The notes under the pieces are model-generated. The model was given only the letters and a program-made list of their open reading frames with translations. It did not search any database and was not told where the DNA came from. Shown piece by piece: positions 45,562 to 54,403 of a DNA stretch of 64,000 nucleotides (the stretch's first letter is position 1; each line of letters opens with the position of its first letter). The stretch comes from Pseudooceanicola batsensis HTCC2597 (GTDB taxonomy: Bacteria; Pseudomonadota; Alphaproteobacteria; Rhodobacterales; Rhodobacteraceae): contig NZ_CH724131.1 in the NCBI RefSeq assembly GCF_000152725.1, positions 1,103,856 through 1,167,855 of the forward strand. The letters run 5' to 3'. A program made the translations under genes and the position numbers.

Positions 45562-46575
45562 TCACATGCCGTGCATTTCGGCCAGCTTGGCCTTGACCAT
45601 GTCATAGAGCTCCTGCGCGGGGATGCCCTGCGCGCTCTTCTCCTCGATCCACTGGTCGGCAATACCTTGCGTCGCCTCGCGGAACTTCTGCAGCTCCTCT
45701 TCGGAGAACTCGACCTTGGTCACGTTCTTCTCTTCCAGGATCTGGTCCCACTGTTTGAGGACGTTGTTCTGATAGTTGTCGACGTAGTACTCGATCGCCT
45801 CATCGACCGAACTGTCGAGCGCCTCGCGGTGTTCGTCGGACAGCCCCTCGTAGGCGTCCATGTTCACCACGATCGGGCAGTTCACGGTGCCCGGGTTCAG
45901 GTTCGCCGTCCACCAGGTGGCCTGGTCGATGGTGCGGAACGACAGGTGCGCGTGCTGGGCGAAGGCCACGGTGTCGACCACGTTGGAATCCATCGCGTTG
46001 TAGGCCTCGTTCGAGGGCACGGAGGTCGGCACGGCGCCGACCGCGCGGAACGCCTCGCCGAGGCCGCCGGTGGCACGGACGCGCATGCCTTCGAAATCCT
46101 CGACGGTAGAGCGCGGATCGCCGGTGCCGACGATGTTGTACTGCGGCATCGGCGAGGTCATCAGCAGCTTGGCGTTCCACCGCGCGAGGTCTTCCTGCAC
46201 CGCCGGATGATCATAGATCATGTGGCTGACCGCGACTTCCTCTTCCAGGTTGCGCACGCCGAGGAACGGCAGTTCCAGCACGGTGATCGTGGGGTTCTTG
46301 TCCTCGTGGTAGCCGGCGCAGAACTGCGCCATCTCGAAGGCGCCGATCGAGATCCCGTCGAGGTTCTCGGTGTTCTTGGACAGCCCGCCATAGGAGATGT
46401 TCATCGTGAACTCGCCGTCGGTCTTTTCCGACACCAGTTCGGCCAGTTTCTCGACATGTTCGGTGAAGGCTCGGCGCTTGCCCCAGACGGAGACGTTCCA
46501 TTCCTCGGCCACGGCGGGCGCGGCGATGGCGACGGAAAGCGCAGCCACGGCTGCACCCTGAAGGTACTTGGTCAT
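45562..46575 (-). CDS. dctP: TRAP transporter substrate-binding protein, DctP family (second system)
   Basis: A 337-residue periplasmic protein with a signal peptide (cleavage near residue 23, APAVAEEW). The central segment VEDFEGMRVRATGG near 170-183 has the ligand Arg, and GVPNE-type sequence appears as SVPSNEAYNAMDSNVVDTVAF near 197-217. ATG 46575 follows GGGAGGAA. First gene of the second dctPQM set. Bases 46576-46775 upstream hold only its promoter and the 3' flank of phnM. Confidence 0.92.
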   Translation of the reverse strand: MTKYLQGAAVAALSVAIAAPAVAEEWNVSVWGKRRAFTEHVEKLAELVSEKTDGEFTMNISYGGLSKNTENLDGISIGAFEMAQFCAGYHEDKNPTITVLELPFLGVRNLEEEVAVSHMIYDHPAVQEDLARWNAKLLMTSPMPQYNIVGTGDPRSTVEDFEGMRVRATGGLGEAFRAVGAVPTSVPSNEAYNAMDSNVVDTVAFAQHAHLSFRTIDQATWWTANLNPGTVNCPIVVNMDAYEGLSDEHREALDSSVDEAIEYYVDNYQNNVLKQWDQILEEKNVTKVEFSEEELQKFREATQGIADQWIEEKSAQGIPAQELYDMVKAKLAEMHGM

Positions 46576-46775
46576 GATATTCCTCCCGGTATCCGGCCTC
46601 ATCATGGGCCGGTTCTTCCAAAATCGTACAGCGCGATACTCAATTCGCAAGCAGAATCAAAGGCGGAATCGTGGCGGAGCCGAACATCGCTCTCTCCGCG
46701 TGCATCGCGCATGCCCCCTGCCGCGAAGGGGATGCGGGGGCGGGATCGTCGGCGGCACGGCGCGGCCCCGTCCGG

Positions 46776-47930
46776 TCAGGCCACCCGCGCGCCCTGCACC
46801 CAGACCCCGCGCACGGCCGGCACGCCGCCGGTCATCGCGAACCGAACGATATCGGCCCGTTGCCCCGGCTCGAGCATGCCGCGATCCGTCAGGCCGGCCG
46901 CGCGCGCCGGGCCCGAGGTCACCGTCGCGATGCCGCGCGCCATGTCGCCCCAGATCTCGCCCAGCTGCACGGCCGCCAGCAGAAGCGCCGAGGGCACGTA
47001 GTCCGACGACAGGATGTCCAGCAGCCCGGCCTGCGCCAGATCCCGCGCCGCGACATTGCCCGAATGCGACCCCCCCCGCACGAGGTTCGGCGCCCCCATG
47101 ATCACCTTGATGCCATTGGCGTGACAGGCCCGCGCGGCCTCTTCCGTCGTGGGGAATTCCGCCATTCCCACGCCATGCGCCGCCGAGGTCGCGACCTGCC
47201 CGGCCGTGGTATCGTCGTGACTGGCCAGCACCGCGCCGTAGCGCGCCGCCGCCGCGACCGCCCCGGCCTCGTGCTCGGCCCCCAGCCGGTCGTGCAAACC
47301 GGTCAGGAAGTCGCAATATTCGCCGAACCCCTCCTTCGACAGGCCGTGCTTGCCGCAGACATAGTCCTCGAACTTGCGGATATCGCGGAACTGCCGCTGC
47401 CCCGGCGTGTGATCCATGAGCGATACGATGCCCACGCGATCCGCCTCGTCGAACTCGGCCAGTTCCTCCAGCAGGGTCTCGGAACAGGTCTCGGCCCGCA
47501 GGTGGAGGTGATGGCTGATCCGCAGCGCGCCCAGGTCCCGCATGGCGAGGATCTCGTCCGCCATCGAGCGCGCGTATTTACCGTACCGCTTGTTCTGGTC
47601 CGAGACGATCGACCCCACCCGGATCGCGTCGAAGACGGTGGTGATGCCGCAGCCCGCCAGTTCCCGGTCATGCGAGACGATGGCGGCGTGATGCGGCCAG
47701 TTCACCCCGGGACGCGGCTGCATGTGCCGTTCCAGGTTGTCGGTGTGCAGCTCGACCAGCCCCGGCGCGATCCAGTCACCGGCACAGTCGATGCCCTGCG
47801 CCGCGTCGCCCGTTCCGATCTCGGCCACCCGGCCGTCGCGCAGGACCACATGGCCCTCGATCACCTCGCCCGGCAGGATCAGCCGCGCATTGGTCAGGAC
47901 GGTTTCTCCGCCCGGCACCGTATCTCTCAT
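46776..47930 (-). CDS. phnM: Alpha-D-ribose 1-methylphosphonate 5-triphosphate diphosphatase PhnM
   Basis: Removes pyrophosphate from ribose 1-methylphosphonate 5-triphosphate, the step between the PhnGHI product and PhnJ. A 384-residue amidohydrolase-fold protein. HTDNLERHMQPRPGVNWP near 61-78 holds the metal-binding region, SHHLHLRAE near 138, SLMDHTPGQRQF near 168 and ASHDDTT near 236 carry further metal ligands. The end includes the LEPGQRADIV signature. It is the last gene of phnGHIJKLNM and overlaps phnN by 4 bases. Confidence 0.95.
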   Translation of the reverse strand: MRDTVPGGETVLTNARLILPGEVIEGHVVLRDGRVAEIGTGDAAQGIDCAGDWIAPGLVELHTDNLERHMQPRPGVNWPHHAAIVSHDRELAGCGITTVFDAIRVGSIVSDQNKRYGKYARSMADEILAMRDLGALRISHHLHLRAETCSETLLEELAEFDEADRVGIVSLMDHTPGQRQFRDIRKFEDYVCGKHGLSKEGFGEYCDFLTGLHDRLGAEHEAGAVAAAARYGAVLASHDDTTAGQVATSAAHGVGMAEFPTTEEAARACHANGIKVIMGAPNLVRGGSHSGNVAARDLAQAGLLDILSSDYVPSALLLAAVQLGEIWGDMARGIATVTSGPARAAGLTDRGMLEPGQRADIVRFAMTGGVPAVRGVWVQGARVA

Positions 47931-48490
47931 TCCGTCACCTCTGTCCCGGCGGGGTCCAGCAGGGCCAGCACCTCCGCCACCGTGTCCTCGAGCGCGCCGC
48001 CATTGTCCACCGTCATCACGCGGTCGAGCCCCGGGGGCAGCGCCCTGTCCGCGCGCTCCAGGCGGCGCGCGATCTCTTCGGCGCTCTCGCGGCCGCGGCC
48101 CGCCAGGCGCTGCGCCAGCACCTCGGGCGCGGCGGTCAGCGCCAGCACGGCAAAGCGGGGAAACCGCGCCTGCGCCTGTACCAGCACCCCGCGCGAGAGG
48201 TTGACCAGGGCGGTCCGCCCCTCGGCGATCATTCCCTCGACGGCGCGCGGGATGCCGTAGCGCAGGCCGTGCGCCTCCCAGTGCAGCGCGAATTCGCCCG
48301 CGGCGGCGCGTCGGGCGAAAGCCTCTTCCGACACGCCGTCGAAGGCCTCGCCGCCGGCATCGCCGGGCCGCGTGATGACCCGCCGGACCAGCCGCACCTC
48401 CGGCCGCGCCGCGGCGACGGCCTCCATCACCGTGTCCTTGCCGACCCCCGAGGGCCCCACCACGCCGATCAGCCGCCCCGCCACGGTCAT
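47927..48490 (-). CDS. phnN: Ribose 1,5-bisphosphate phosphokinase PhnN
   Basis: Phosphorylates ribose 1,5-bisphosphate to PRPP, returning the sugar from phosphonate breakdown to metabolism. A 187-residue guanylate-kinase-like protein with the P-loop GPSGVGKDT near 11-19 and the family segment HWEAHGLRYGIP near 69-80. I chose ATG 48490, at the 4-base overlap with phnL; the longer open frame is a shadow. It overlaps phnM at its end too. Confidence 0.93.
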   Translation of the reverse strand: MTVAGRLIGVVGPSGVGKDTVMEAVAAARPEVRLVRRVITRPGDAGGEAFDGVSEEAFARRAAAGEFALHWEAHGLRYGIPRAVEGMIAEGRTALVNLSRGVLVQAQARFPRFAVLALTAAPEVLAQRLAGRGRESAEEIARRLERADRALPPGLDRVMTVDNGGALEDTVAEVLALLDPAGTEVTE

Positions 48491-49173
48491 GCCGCCCGCG
48501 CCGGCGAAAAGCCGGTCACGTCCACCACCCGGTCGCAGACCCGGTCGCGGGCCGCCTCGTCGTGAAAGATGCCCACGATGGCGGCGCCGCGCGCCTTGGC
48601 CTCCTCGATCAGCGACAGCACCACGTCCCGGTTGCGCGCGTCCAGGCTCGCCGTCGGCTCGTCCAGCAGCAGCGCGGGATAGTCGTGGGCAAAGCCGCGC
48701 GCGATGTTCACCCTCTGCTGCTCTCCGCCCGAAAACGTCGTCGGGCTGAGCGTCCAGAGCGTCTCGGGGACGTTCAGCCGCCTGAGCAGTTCCTCGGCCC
48801 GGCGCCGGGCGCGCTCGCCCGGCACGCCCACGGTCCTCAGCGGTTCGGCCACCACGTCCAGCACCGGCACGCGTGGCACCACCCGCAGGAACTGGCTGAC
48901 ATAGCCCAGAACCTCGCGCCTCAGTTGCAGGATCTCGCGCGGGTCGGCCGCCGCCACGTCGGTCCCGCCCACCCGGATATGCCCCGAGGCCGCGAGGTAG
49001 TTGCCGTAGATCATCCGCATCAGCGTCGACTTGCCCGCCCCCGACGCCCCGGTGAGCGCGACGCACTCACCCTTTTCCACCGTGAGCTCCGCGCCCTCCA
49101 TGACCGGGATCACGGCCCCGCCCTGGTTGTGCAGGGTGAAGGTCTTGGACAGGTTCTCGATCCTGATCATCAT
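48487..49173 (-). CDS. phnL: C-P lyase complex ABC-type protein PhnL
   Basis: A 228-residue ABC-fold ATPase that binds the C-P lyase core complex rather than a membrane transporter. Walker A GASGAGKST is near 42-50, the Q loop YVSQFLRVVPRVP near 90, signature SGGEQQR near 147, and Walker B LLLDEPTAS near 166. The H loop histidine is in GIFHDEA. It overlaps phnN by 4 bases and follows phnK after a 136-base gap. Confidence 0.94.
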   Translation of the reverse strand: MMIRIENLSKTFTLHNQGGAVIPVMEGAELTVEKGECVALTGASGAGKSTLMRMIYGNYLAASGHIRVGGTDVAAADPREILQLRREVLGYVSQFLRVVPRVPVLDVVAEPLRTVGVPGERARRRAEELLRRLNVPETLWTLSPTTFSGGEQQRVNIARGFAHDYPALLLDEPTASLDARNRDVVLSLIEEAKARGAAIVGIFHDEAARDRVCDRVVDVTGFSPARAA

Positions 49174-49309
49174 GGTCTTCCTTCTAGCTTGCAGTGCGCG
49201 GCCGCGCGCGGGTGCCGTGTCCGTCCGACGCCGTCACTTGTCGCTTGGCGCGCCGTGTCTCCGTCCCCGCGCCGGCCCGCGTCCGGCCCCTGCCCTCGGT
49301 CACGCACGC

Positions 49310-50095
49310 TCATACCTGCAGCACGCTCGACACCAGCAGCTGCGTATAGCCATGCTGCGGGTCGTCCAGCACCTGGTCGGTCAGCCCCGTCTCGACCACA
49401 TGGCCGTCCTTCATCACCATCAGCCGGTCCGCCAGCAGCCGCACCACGGCCAGGTCGTGCGTCACGATCACCGCCGAGAGGCCCATCTCGCGCACCAGCC
49501 CGCGCAGAAGGTCGAGCAGCCGCGCCTGCACCGACACGTCCAGCCCGCCGGTCGGCTCGTCCATGAAGACCAGACGGGGGCCCGTCACCAGGTTCCGCGC
49601 GATCTGCAGCCGCTGGCGCATCCCGCCCGAGAAGGCCGAGGGGCGGTCGTCTATCCTGTCCCCGGCGATCTCGACCCGGCCCAGCCAGTCGAGCGCCTGG
49701 TCGCGGATGTCGCCGTAGTGCCGCGCGCCGACCGCCATCAGCCGCTCGCCCACGTTGCCGCCGGCCGAGACGTTCATCCGCAGCCCCTGGTGGGCATGCT
49801 GATGGACGAAGGCCCAGTCGGTCCGTCCCAGGCGGCGCCGCTGCGGCTCGGGCATGGTGACCGTGTCCACGAGCACGCCCCCCTGATCGAAAAGGACCGC
49901 CCCGCCGTCCGGCTCCAGCTGCCCGGCGAGGCAGTTGAGCAGCGTCGTCTTGCCCGATCCGCTCTCGCCGACGATTCCCATGACCTCGCCCGGCCAGAGA
50001 TCGAACGACACATCTGCACAGCCGATCCGCGAGCCGTAGCTCCGGCTCAGCCCCTCGACCCGCAGCAGCGGTTGCATCACCCCGAGATCCTTCAT
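49310..50095 (-). CDS. phnK: C-P lyase complex ABC-type protein PhnK
   Basis: A 261-residue ABC ATPase that docks on PhnJ in the core complex. Walker A GESGSGKTT near 44-52, signature FSGGMRQRLQ near 152, Walker B LVFMDEPTGGLD near 172 and the H-loop VTHDLAV are intact. Overlaps phnJ by 4 bases. The 136 bases downstream (49174-49309), before phnL, are GC-rich, with CCGTGTCCGTC/CGCCGTGTCTCCGTC repeats and no gene, an unusual break in an otherwise overlapping operon. Confidence 0.94.
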   Translation of the reverse strand: MKDLGVMQPLLRVEGLSRSYGSRIGCADVSFDLWPGEVMGIVGESGSGKTTLLNCLAGQLEPDGGAVLFDQGGVLVDTVTMPEPQRRRLGRTDWAFVHQHAHQGLRMNVSAGGNVGERLMAVGARHYGDIRDQALDWLGRVEIAGDRIDDRPSAFSGGMRQRLQIARNLVTGPRLVFMDEPTGGLDVSVQARLLDLLRGLVREMGLSAVIVTHDLAVVRLLADRLMVMKDGHVVETGLTDQVLDDPQHGYTQLLVSSVLQV

Positions 50096-50952
50096 GCCAT
50101 CTCCTCCGCGGCGAGCCGCCCGCGATGCCCCGCCTCGCGCCGCGCGCGGCAGTAATCCGTATCGGAGCAGACGAACATCCGCCCACCCCGGTCATCGACG
50201 ATGACCTCGTCGAGATAGCTGTCTCCGGCCCCGCACATGTCACAGGGATGCGCGGCCTTGGACGGGTCGAACGGGTGATCCTCGAAATCCAGGCTGACCA
50301 CCTGCGTATGGGGGGGCAGCGCATAGATCCGCTGCTCGCGCCCGGCCCCGAACAGCTGGATCGCCGCCATCTCCATCTTGGGATTGTCGAACTTGGGGAT
50401 CGGCGAAGGGTCCATGACATAGCGCCCCTCGACCTTCACCGGGTAGGCGTAGGCCGTCGAGATATGCCCGTGGCGCGAGATATCCTCGTAGAGCTTGACA
50501 TGCATCAGCCCGTATTCCTCGAGCGCATGCATCTTCCGCGTCTCGACCTCGGAGGGTTCGAGAAAGCGCAGCGGCTCGGGAATGGGCACCTGGTAGACCA
50601 GCACCTGCCCCTCCTTCAGCGGCTCCTCGGGGATGCGGTGGCGGGTCTGGATGACCGTCGCCTCCGCCGTCCGCTCGGTCACCGCGACCCCGCCGGTCTT
50701 TTCGAAGAACTTGCGGATCGAGACCGCGTTGGTGGTGTCGTCCGCCCCCTGGTCGATCACCTTGAAGGTGTCATCGGGTGTCAGGGTCGCGGCCGAGACC
50801 TGCACACCGCCCGTCCCCCAGCCATAGGGCATGGGCATCTCGCGGCTGGCGAAGGGCACCTGATAGCCGGGGATCGCCAGCCCCTTGAGGATCGCCCTGC
50901 GGATCATCCGCTTGGTCTGTTCGTCGAGATAGGCGAAGTTGTACTCAGACAT
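50092..50952 (-). CDS. phnJ: Carbon-phosphorus lyase, radical-SAM subunit PhnJ
   Basis: Breaks the C-P bond of ribose 1-methylphosphonate 5-phosphate, releasing methane or another alkane. A 286-residue radical-SAM enzyme with an unusual cluster site: cysteines in PCDMC (near 241-244) and FVCSDTDYC (near 265-271) are present as in the family, giving the [4Fe-4S] ligands and the thiyl radical Cys. GYQVPFASREMPMPYGWGTGG-like sequence near 29-48 is the conserved N-terminal part. Overlaps phnK by 4 bases. Confidence 0.96.
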   Translation of the reverse strand: MSEYNFAYLDEQTKRMIRRAILKGLAIPGYQVPFASREMPMPYGWGTGGVQVSAATLTPDDTFKVIDQGADDTTNAVSIRKFFEKTGGVAVTERTAEATVIQTRHRIPEEPLKEGQVLVYQVPIPEPLRFLEPSEVETRKMHALEEYGLMHVKLYEDISRHGHISTAYAYPVKVEGRYVMDPSPIPKFDNPKMEMAAIQLFGAGREQRIYALPPHTQVVSLDFEDHPFDPSKAAHPCDMCGAGDSYLDEVIVDDRGGRMFVCSDTDYCRARREAGHRGRLAAEEMA

Positions 50953-51369
50953 GACGCGTCCCCCGGTCTGGACGAGGCGCGCGCCCGCCCTTCGAATTCT
51001 GATCGGCCCGTTCGCCGTGATCTGGCCGCGCGTCGCGATGGTCCGGCTCCGGCTCGTCCCGCGGCCCGGCGATCATCCCGCGCTCGGATCTGTCTCGCCG
51101 ACCTGCCCGTCCGGCCTGATCTTCGCTTTCCTCGTCCCGCGCCAACGCCGGCGCCGGCGCGAAAGCCTCGAGGGCACGATCGCCCCCGACGGCGCGCCGC
51201 GCTCCGCTTGGGATGATCCCGACGCCACGCGCCGCCACCCCGACGCCGATCCGACACCGCGCCGGAAGCTGGACGATGCCGGGGAGCGGGGAACCGCCCC
51301 GCCTCTTCATCTTGCCCGAAATACTCCCGCCGGAGGCGACTGCCCTCGCCACTGGCGCCACGCCGACAC
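50953..51369. other. 417-base gap inside the phn operon with a dispersed repeat
   Basis: phnI and phnJ, usually adjacent, are separated by 417 non-coding bases. It carries copy 2 of the dispersed repeat at 51304-51336 (CTTCATCTTGCCCGAAATAC, then TCCCGCCGGAGGC), pointing against phnI-J transcription. I see no gene with a ribosome site on either strand. It may hold an internal promoter or RNA-processing site. Confidence 0.5.
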
Positions 51370-52473
51370 TCATTCCGCCGCCTCCCTCTGCGCGTCTCCG
51401 CCCCGTTCCTCGGCCTCGCGGCGCAGCTTGCGGATCAGCTCGAGCTCGGACTGGAAGTCCACGTAATGCGGCAGCTTGATGTGTTCCAGGAACCCCGTCG
51501 CCTGGATGTTGTCCGAATGGTAGAGCACAAATTCCTCGTCCTGCGCCGGCGCGCCCACGTTGTCCTCGCCCAGCTCTTCCCATCTCAGCGCCCGGTCCAC
51601 CAGCGCCATGGAGATCGCCTTGCGCTCGGTCTGGCCGAAAACCAGCCCGTAGCCGCGCGTGAATTGCGGCGGCTCGGTCTTCGATCCGACGAACTGGTTC
51701 ACCGTCTCGCATTCGGTCAGGACGATCTCACCGATCTCGACCGCGAACCCCAGCTCGGGCACCTCCATCTCGACCGGCACCGTCCCGATCCGCAGTTCGC
51801 CGACGAAGGGGTGGTTCCGCCCGTAGCCGCGCTGCGTCGAATAGGCCATGCCCAGGACGAACCCCTCGTCCCCGCGCGTCAGTGCCTGCAACCGCAGCGG
51901 CCGGTCGGCGGGAAGCTCCAGCGGCTCGCGGGTCAGATCGCGCGGGCGATCGTCCCCGGGCATTGTCTCGGTCTGAAGCAGCCCCTCGCGGTCGAGGAAA
52001 TCCGTCACATGCGGCACCGGACCCGGCGCCGCCTCGGCCCGCGCCGCCTCGGGTGGTTCGAGACCCTCGGCCTCCAGCGCAAAATCCAGAAGCCTGTGCG
52101 TATAGTCGAAGGTCGGCCCCAGCACCTGCCCCCCCGGCGCGTCCTTGAACGTGGCCGAGATCCGGCGGTCGCAGTCCATCGCCCCCGTCTCGACCGGCTC
52201 GGACGCCCCGAACCGGGGCAGCGTCGTGCGGTAGGCGCGGATCAGGAAGATCGCCTCGATCAGGTCGCCGCGCGCCTGCTTGATCGCCAGCGCGGCGAGA
52301 TCGGGATCGTAGAGCGACCCTTCCGCCATGACCCGGTTCACCGCAAGCGCCAGCTGTTCGCGGATCTGGGCCACCGACAACTCGGCCACCGCCGGATCGC
52401 CGCGCCGTTCCTCGTCCAGCCAGCGATGCGCATTGTCGATGGCGCGCTCGCCCCCCTTGACGGCCACGTACAT
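51370..52473 (-). CDS. phnI: C-P lyase subunit PhnI
   Basis: With PhnG, PhnH and PhnL it exchanges the adenine of ATP for methylphosphonate. A 367-residue protein, slightly short of E. coli PhnI (354) in range. MYVAVKGGERAIDNAHRWLDE opens the chain (given here in 20 or fewer residues as MYVAVKGGERAIDNAH); YSTQRGYGRNHPFVGELR near 225 and LYHSDNIQATGFLEHIKLPHY near 318-338 are family landmarks. The ATG at 52473 overlaps the last base of the phnH stop. The long open frame upstream to 52959 is a shadow of phnH. Confidence 0.95.
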   Translation of the reverse strand: MYVAVKGGERAIDNAHRWLDEERRGDPAVAELSVAQIREQLALAVNRVMAEGSLYDPDLAALAIKQARGDLIEAIFLIRAYRTTLPRFGASEPVETGAMDCDRRISATFKDAPGGQVLGPTFDYTHRLLDFALEAEGLEPPEAARAEAAPGPVPHVTDFLDREGLLQTETMPGDDRPRDLTREPLELPADRPLRLQALTRGDEGFVLGMAYSTQRGYGRNHPFVGELRIGTVPVEMEVPELGFAVEIGEIVLTECETVNQFVGSKTEPPQFTRGYGLVFGQTERKAISMALVDRALRWEELGEDNVGAPAQDEEFVLYHSDNIQATGFLEHIKLPHYVDFQSELELIRKLRREAEERGGDAQREAAE

Positions 52474-53039
52474 CAGGAAACCTCCGTCGTGCGCGGCAGC
52501 GCGGCCAGCCGCGTCCCGCAGGTGAAGAAGAAATCGAGGCCCAGCGGAAAGAGCTGCCGGTTCGCCACGAAAGCCGCGCGCTCCGGCAGGGACAGCGCGG
52601 CCGTCTCGCGGATCCCCGGCCCCCGCAGCATGGCGCCCGCAGGCTCCAGCCCGTCCAGTTCGACGATCAGCGTCGCCGAGCGATCGGGGTATTCCGGCGT
52701 GCCGACACGAAAGCGGTCCAACGGCATCAACTCGTCCCAGTGGCCGACGGCGAACAGGGCCTCGCCGGCTTCGACCAGCGGTGCGCCGGCGTGGAACGTG
52801 ATCCATTCCCGCAGCTCGGCCCGGTCGAAGGCGCCGGCGAGGTGCACCGGCGTCTCGGGATCGCAAAGCGTCAGAAGCAGGGTCGAGGCGGCCACGGACA
52901 GCGGCGCCGGCCCGGCGCCCCCGGCGATCTCGTCGATCCGACCCGGCCGCGCCATGCATTCCATCGCCGCGCGGAACGCCTGCGCCGACTGGATCGGCGC
53001 CTCGGCGAACCCGCCTTCCAGAGCGTCTGCCGCCATCAC
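52473..53039 (-). CDS. phnH: C-P lyase subunit PhnH
   Basis: A 188-residue core-complex subunit needed with PhnG and PhnI for the nucleosidase step. FRAAMECMARPGRI near 22-35 is the family opening, LTLCDPETPVHL near 56-67 and PLGLDFFFTCGTRLAALPR near 165-183 follow. It overlaps phnG by 4 bases and meets phnI as TGATG. Confidence 0.93.
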   Translation of the reverse strand: MMAADALEGGFAEAPIQSAQAFRAAMECMARPGRIDEIAGGAGPAPLSVAASTLLLTLCDPETPVHLAGAFDRAELREWITFHAGAPLVEAGEALFAVGHWDELMPLDRFRVGTPEYPDRSATLIVELDGLEPAGAMLRGPGIRETAALSLPERAAFVANRQLFPLGLDFFFTCGTRLAALPRTTEVS

Positions 53040-53491
53040 TCCCCCCGTACCATCGTAAAGAAATCCACCTTCGTCGCCGCCGCCCTGGCCGCCCGATCCG
53101 CGCGCCGCCCGGCCTGTGCCGCCGCCAGCGGATCGAGGATCGTCGCCCGGACCTCGTCCGCCTCCGAACCCTGCATCAGCGCGTCGACCAGAGCCGCGAT
53201 CTCGGCCTTCCGGCGGTCACGCCCCTGCGCCACCGCGTGACCGACCCGCCCGTCCTCCAGCTTCAGCGAACAGCGCGTGACGGTCATCTCGCCCAGGTTG
53301 AAGGCGGCGCCGGTGGCCCCCGCCCGGCCACGCACCATCACGCCCCCGGTTTCCGGCGCCCGCAGCCAGGCGAACCCGGGCGCGACCCCCGCCGCCGCCC
53401 AGAGCGCGGCCAGCTCGGTCGCCGGGGCGCGCGCCAGCAGACCCATCCAGGCCTTGCGCCCGGTCGCATCGTCTTGGGGAAGTTCTTTCAT
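53036..53491 (-). CDS. phnG: C-P lyase subunit PhnG
   Basis: A 151-residue core subunit and first gene of the phnGHIJKLNM operon. RKAWMGLLARAPATEL near 12-27 and RAGATGAAFNLGEMTVTRCSL near 55-75 (in pieces) are family landmarks, ending KVDFFTMVRGE. Its start codon lies beside a TCTAGACA half-site; the PhnF-like operator and a Pho-box-like element lie 17-103 bases upstream. Confidence 0.93.
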   Translation of the reverse strand: MKELPQDDATGRKAWMGLLARAPATELAALWAAAGVAPGFAWLRAPETGGVMVRGRAGATGAAFNLGEMTVTRCSLKLEDGRVGHAVAQGRDRRKAEIAALVDALMQGSEADEVRATILDPLAAAQAGRRADRAARAAATKVDFFTMVRGE

Positions 53492-53507
53492 CTAGACACC
53501 TTGCCGA

Positions 53508-53537
53508 GTTGTCTATTTACCTATACAACTAGACAAG
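53508..53537. promoter_or_regulatory. Palindromic operator between phnG and phnF, likely PhnF site
   Basis: GTTGTCTAT (53508-53516) is inverted as ATACAAC (53523-53529), and TTGTCTA (53509-53515) as TAGACAA (53530-53536). A further TCTAGACA is at 53491-53498. TAGACA half-sites are typical for HutC-group GntR proteins, and PhnF belongs to that group. The position blocks both divergent promoters. Confidence 0.65.
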
Positions 53538-53576
53538 TGATAACCCGGTTCGCCCGATCACCTCAACCCCGTCCCG

Positions 53577-53594
53577 GTGAAAGTTTCGTGACAC
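53577..53594 (-). promoter_or_regulatory. Pho-box-like element directed at phnG
   Basis: Minus strand reads GTGTCAC-GAAA-CTTTCAC, two 7-base half-sites spaced by 4 bases, the arrangement bound by PhoB (E. coli half-site CTGTCAT). It is 86 bases upstream of the phnG start and overlaps the phnF start codon. Phosphate-starvation control fits the operon. Confidence 0.55.
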
Positions 53595-54340
53595 GAGAAA
53601 AGACGCCGCTCTGGCAATCCATCGCCTCGGCCCTGACCGATGACCTCGCCGCGGGCCGCTACATGCCCGGCGACCGGCTCCCGACCGAGGCGCAGCTGTC
53701 GGCCCGTTTCGGCGTCAACCGCCATACGGTGCGGCGGGCGCTGCGCGACCTCTCCGACCGCGACCTCGTCCTGTCGCGCCGCGGCGCCGGCGTCTTCGTC
53801 ACACAGCGCCCCACGGATTATCCCATCGGGACGCGGGTGCGCTTTCACCAGAACATCCGCGCCGCCGGGCGGCTTCCGCTGCGCCGGATCCTGTCGCAGG
53901 AGACCCGCGCCGGCGATGAAGAGGAGACCGGAGCGCTCGGCCTGGCCCAGGCCGCGCGGGTCCATGTCTCCGAGGGGCTCTCCTTTGCCGACGACCTGCC
54001 GATGGCCTATTTCCGCTCGGTCTTTCCGGCGGCGGACCTGCCCGACCTGCCGCACCACCTGCTTGCCACCGGCTCGGTCACCGCAGCGCTTGGGGCCTGC
54101 GGCGTTCCGGACTACACCCGCGCCTGGACGCGGATCACCACGGAACGCGCCACCGCCACCCTGGCCCTCCACCTGCAATGCCGCGAGGGCGACCCGCTCC
54201 TGCGGACGGTCTCGGTCAATGCCGCGACCGGCGGTCGCCCCGTGGAATTCGGCCGGACCTGGTTTGCCGGCGACCGGGTGACGCTGACCCTCGACCACGA
54301 GCGCGACCCAGACCCCGGGCCCGGATCGGCCCCCGGCTGA
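53588..54340 (+). CDS. phnF: GntR/HutC family phosphonate regulator PhnF
   Basis: A 250-residue repressor. Residues 5-70 are the GntR winged helix (LPTEAQLSARFGVNRHTVRRAL, DLVLSRRGAGVFV in pieces); residues 85-240 are a UTRA ligand domain. It is divergent from phnG and co-directional with phnM2. I start at GTG 53588 since the winged helix begins at once; another GTG at 53537 would sit in the operator. Probably represses both phn arms until a phosphonate-derived ligand appears (inference). Confidence 0.88.
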   Translation: MTREKTPLWQSIASALTDDLAAGRYMPGDRLPTEAQLSARFGVNRHTVRRALRDLSDRDLVLSRRGAGVFVTQRPTDYPIGTRVRFHQNIRAAGRLPLRRILSQETRAGDEEETGALGLAQAARVHVSEGLSFADDLPMAYFRSVFPAADLPDLPHHLLATGSVTAALGACGVPDYTRAWTRITTERATATLALHLQCREGDPLLRTVSVNAATGGRPVEFGRTWFAGDRVTLTLDHERDPDPGPGSAPG

Positions 54341-54403
54341 GCCGAAACGCCCGCCGGTGTCACGCCGACGATACATTGTTCGTTTATCCACAGGCGAAAC
54401 ACG

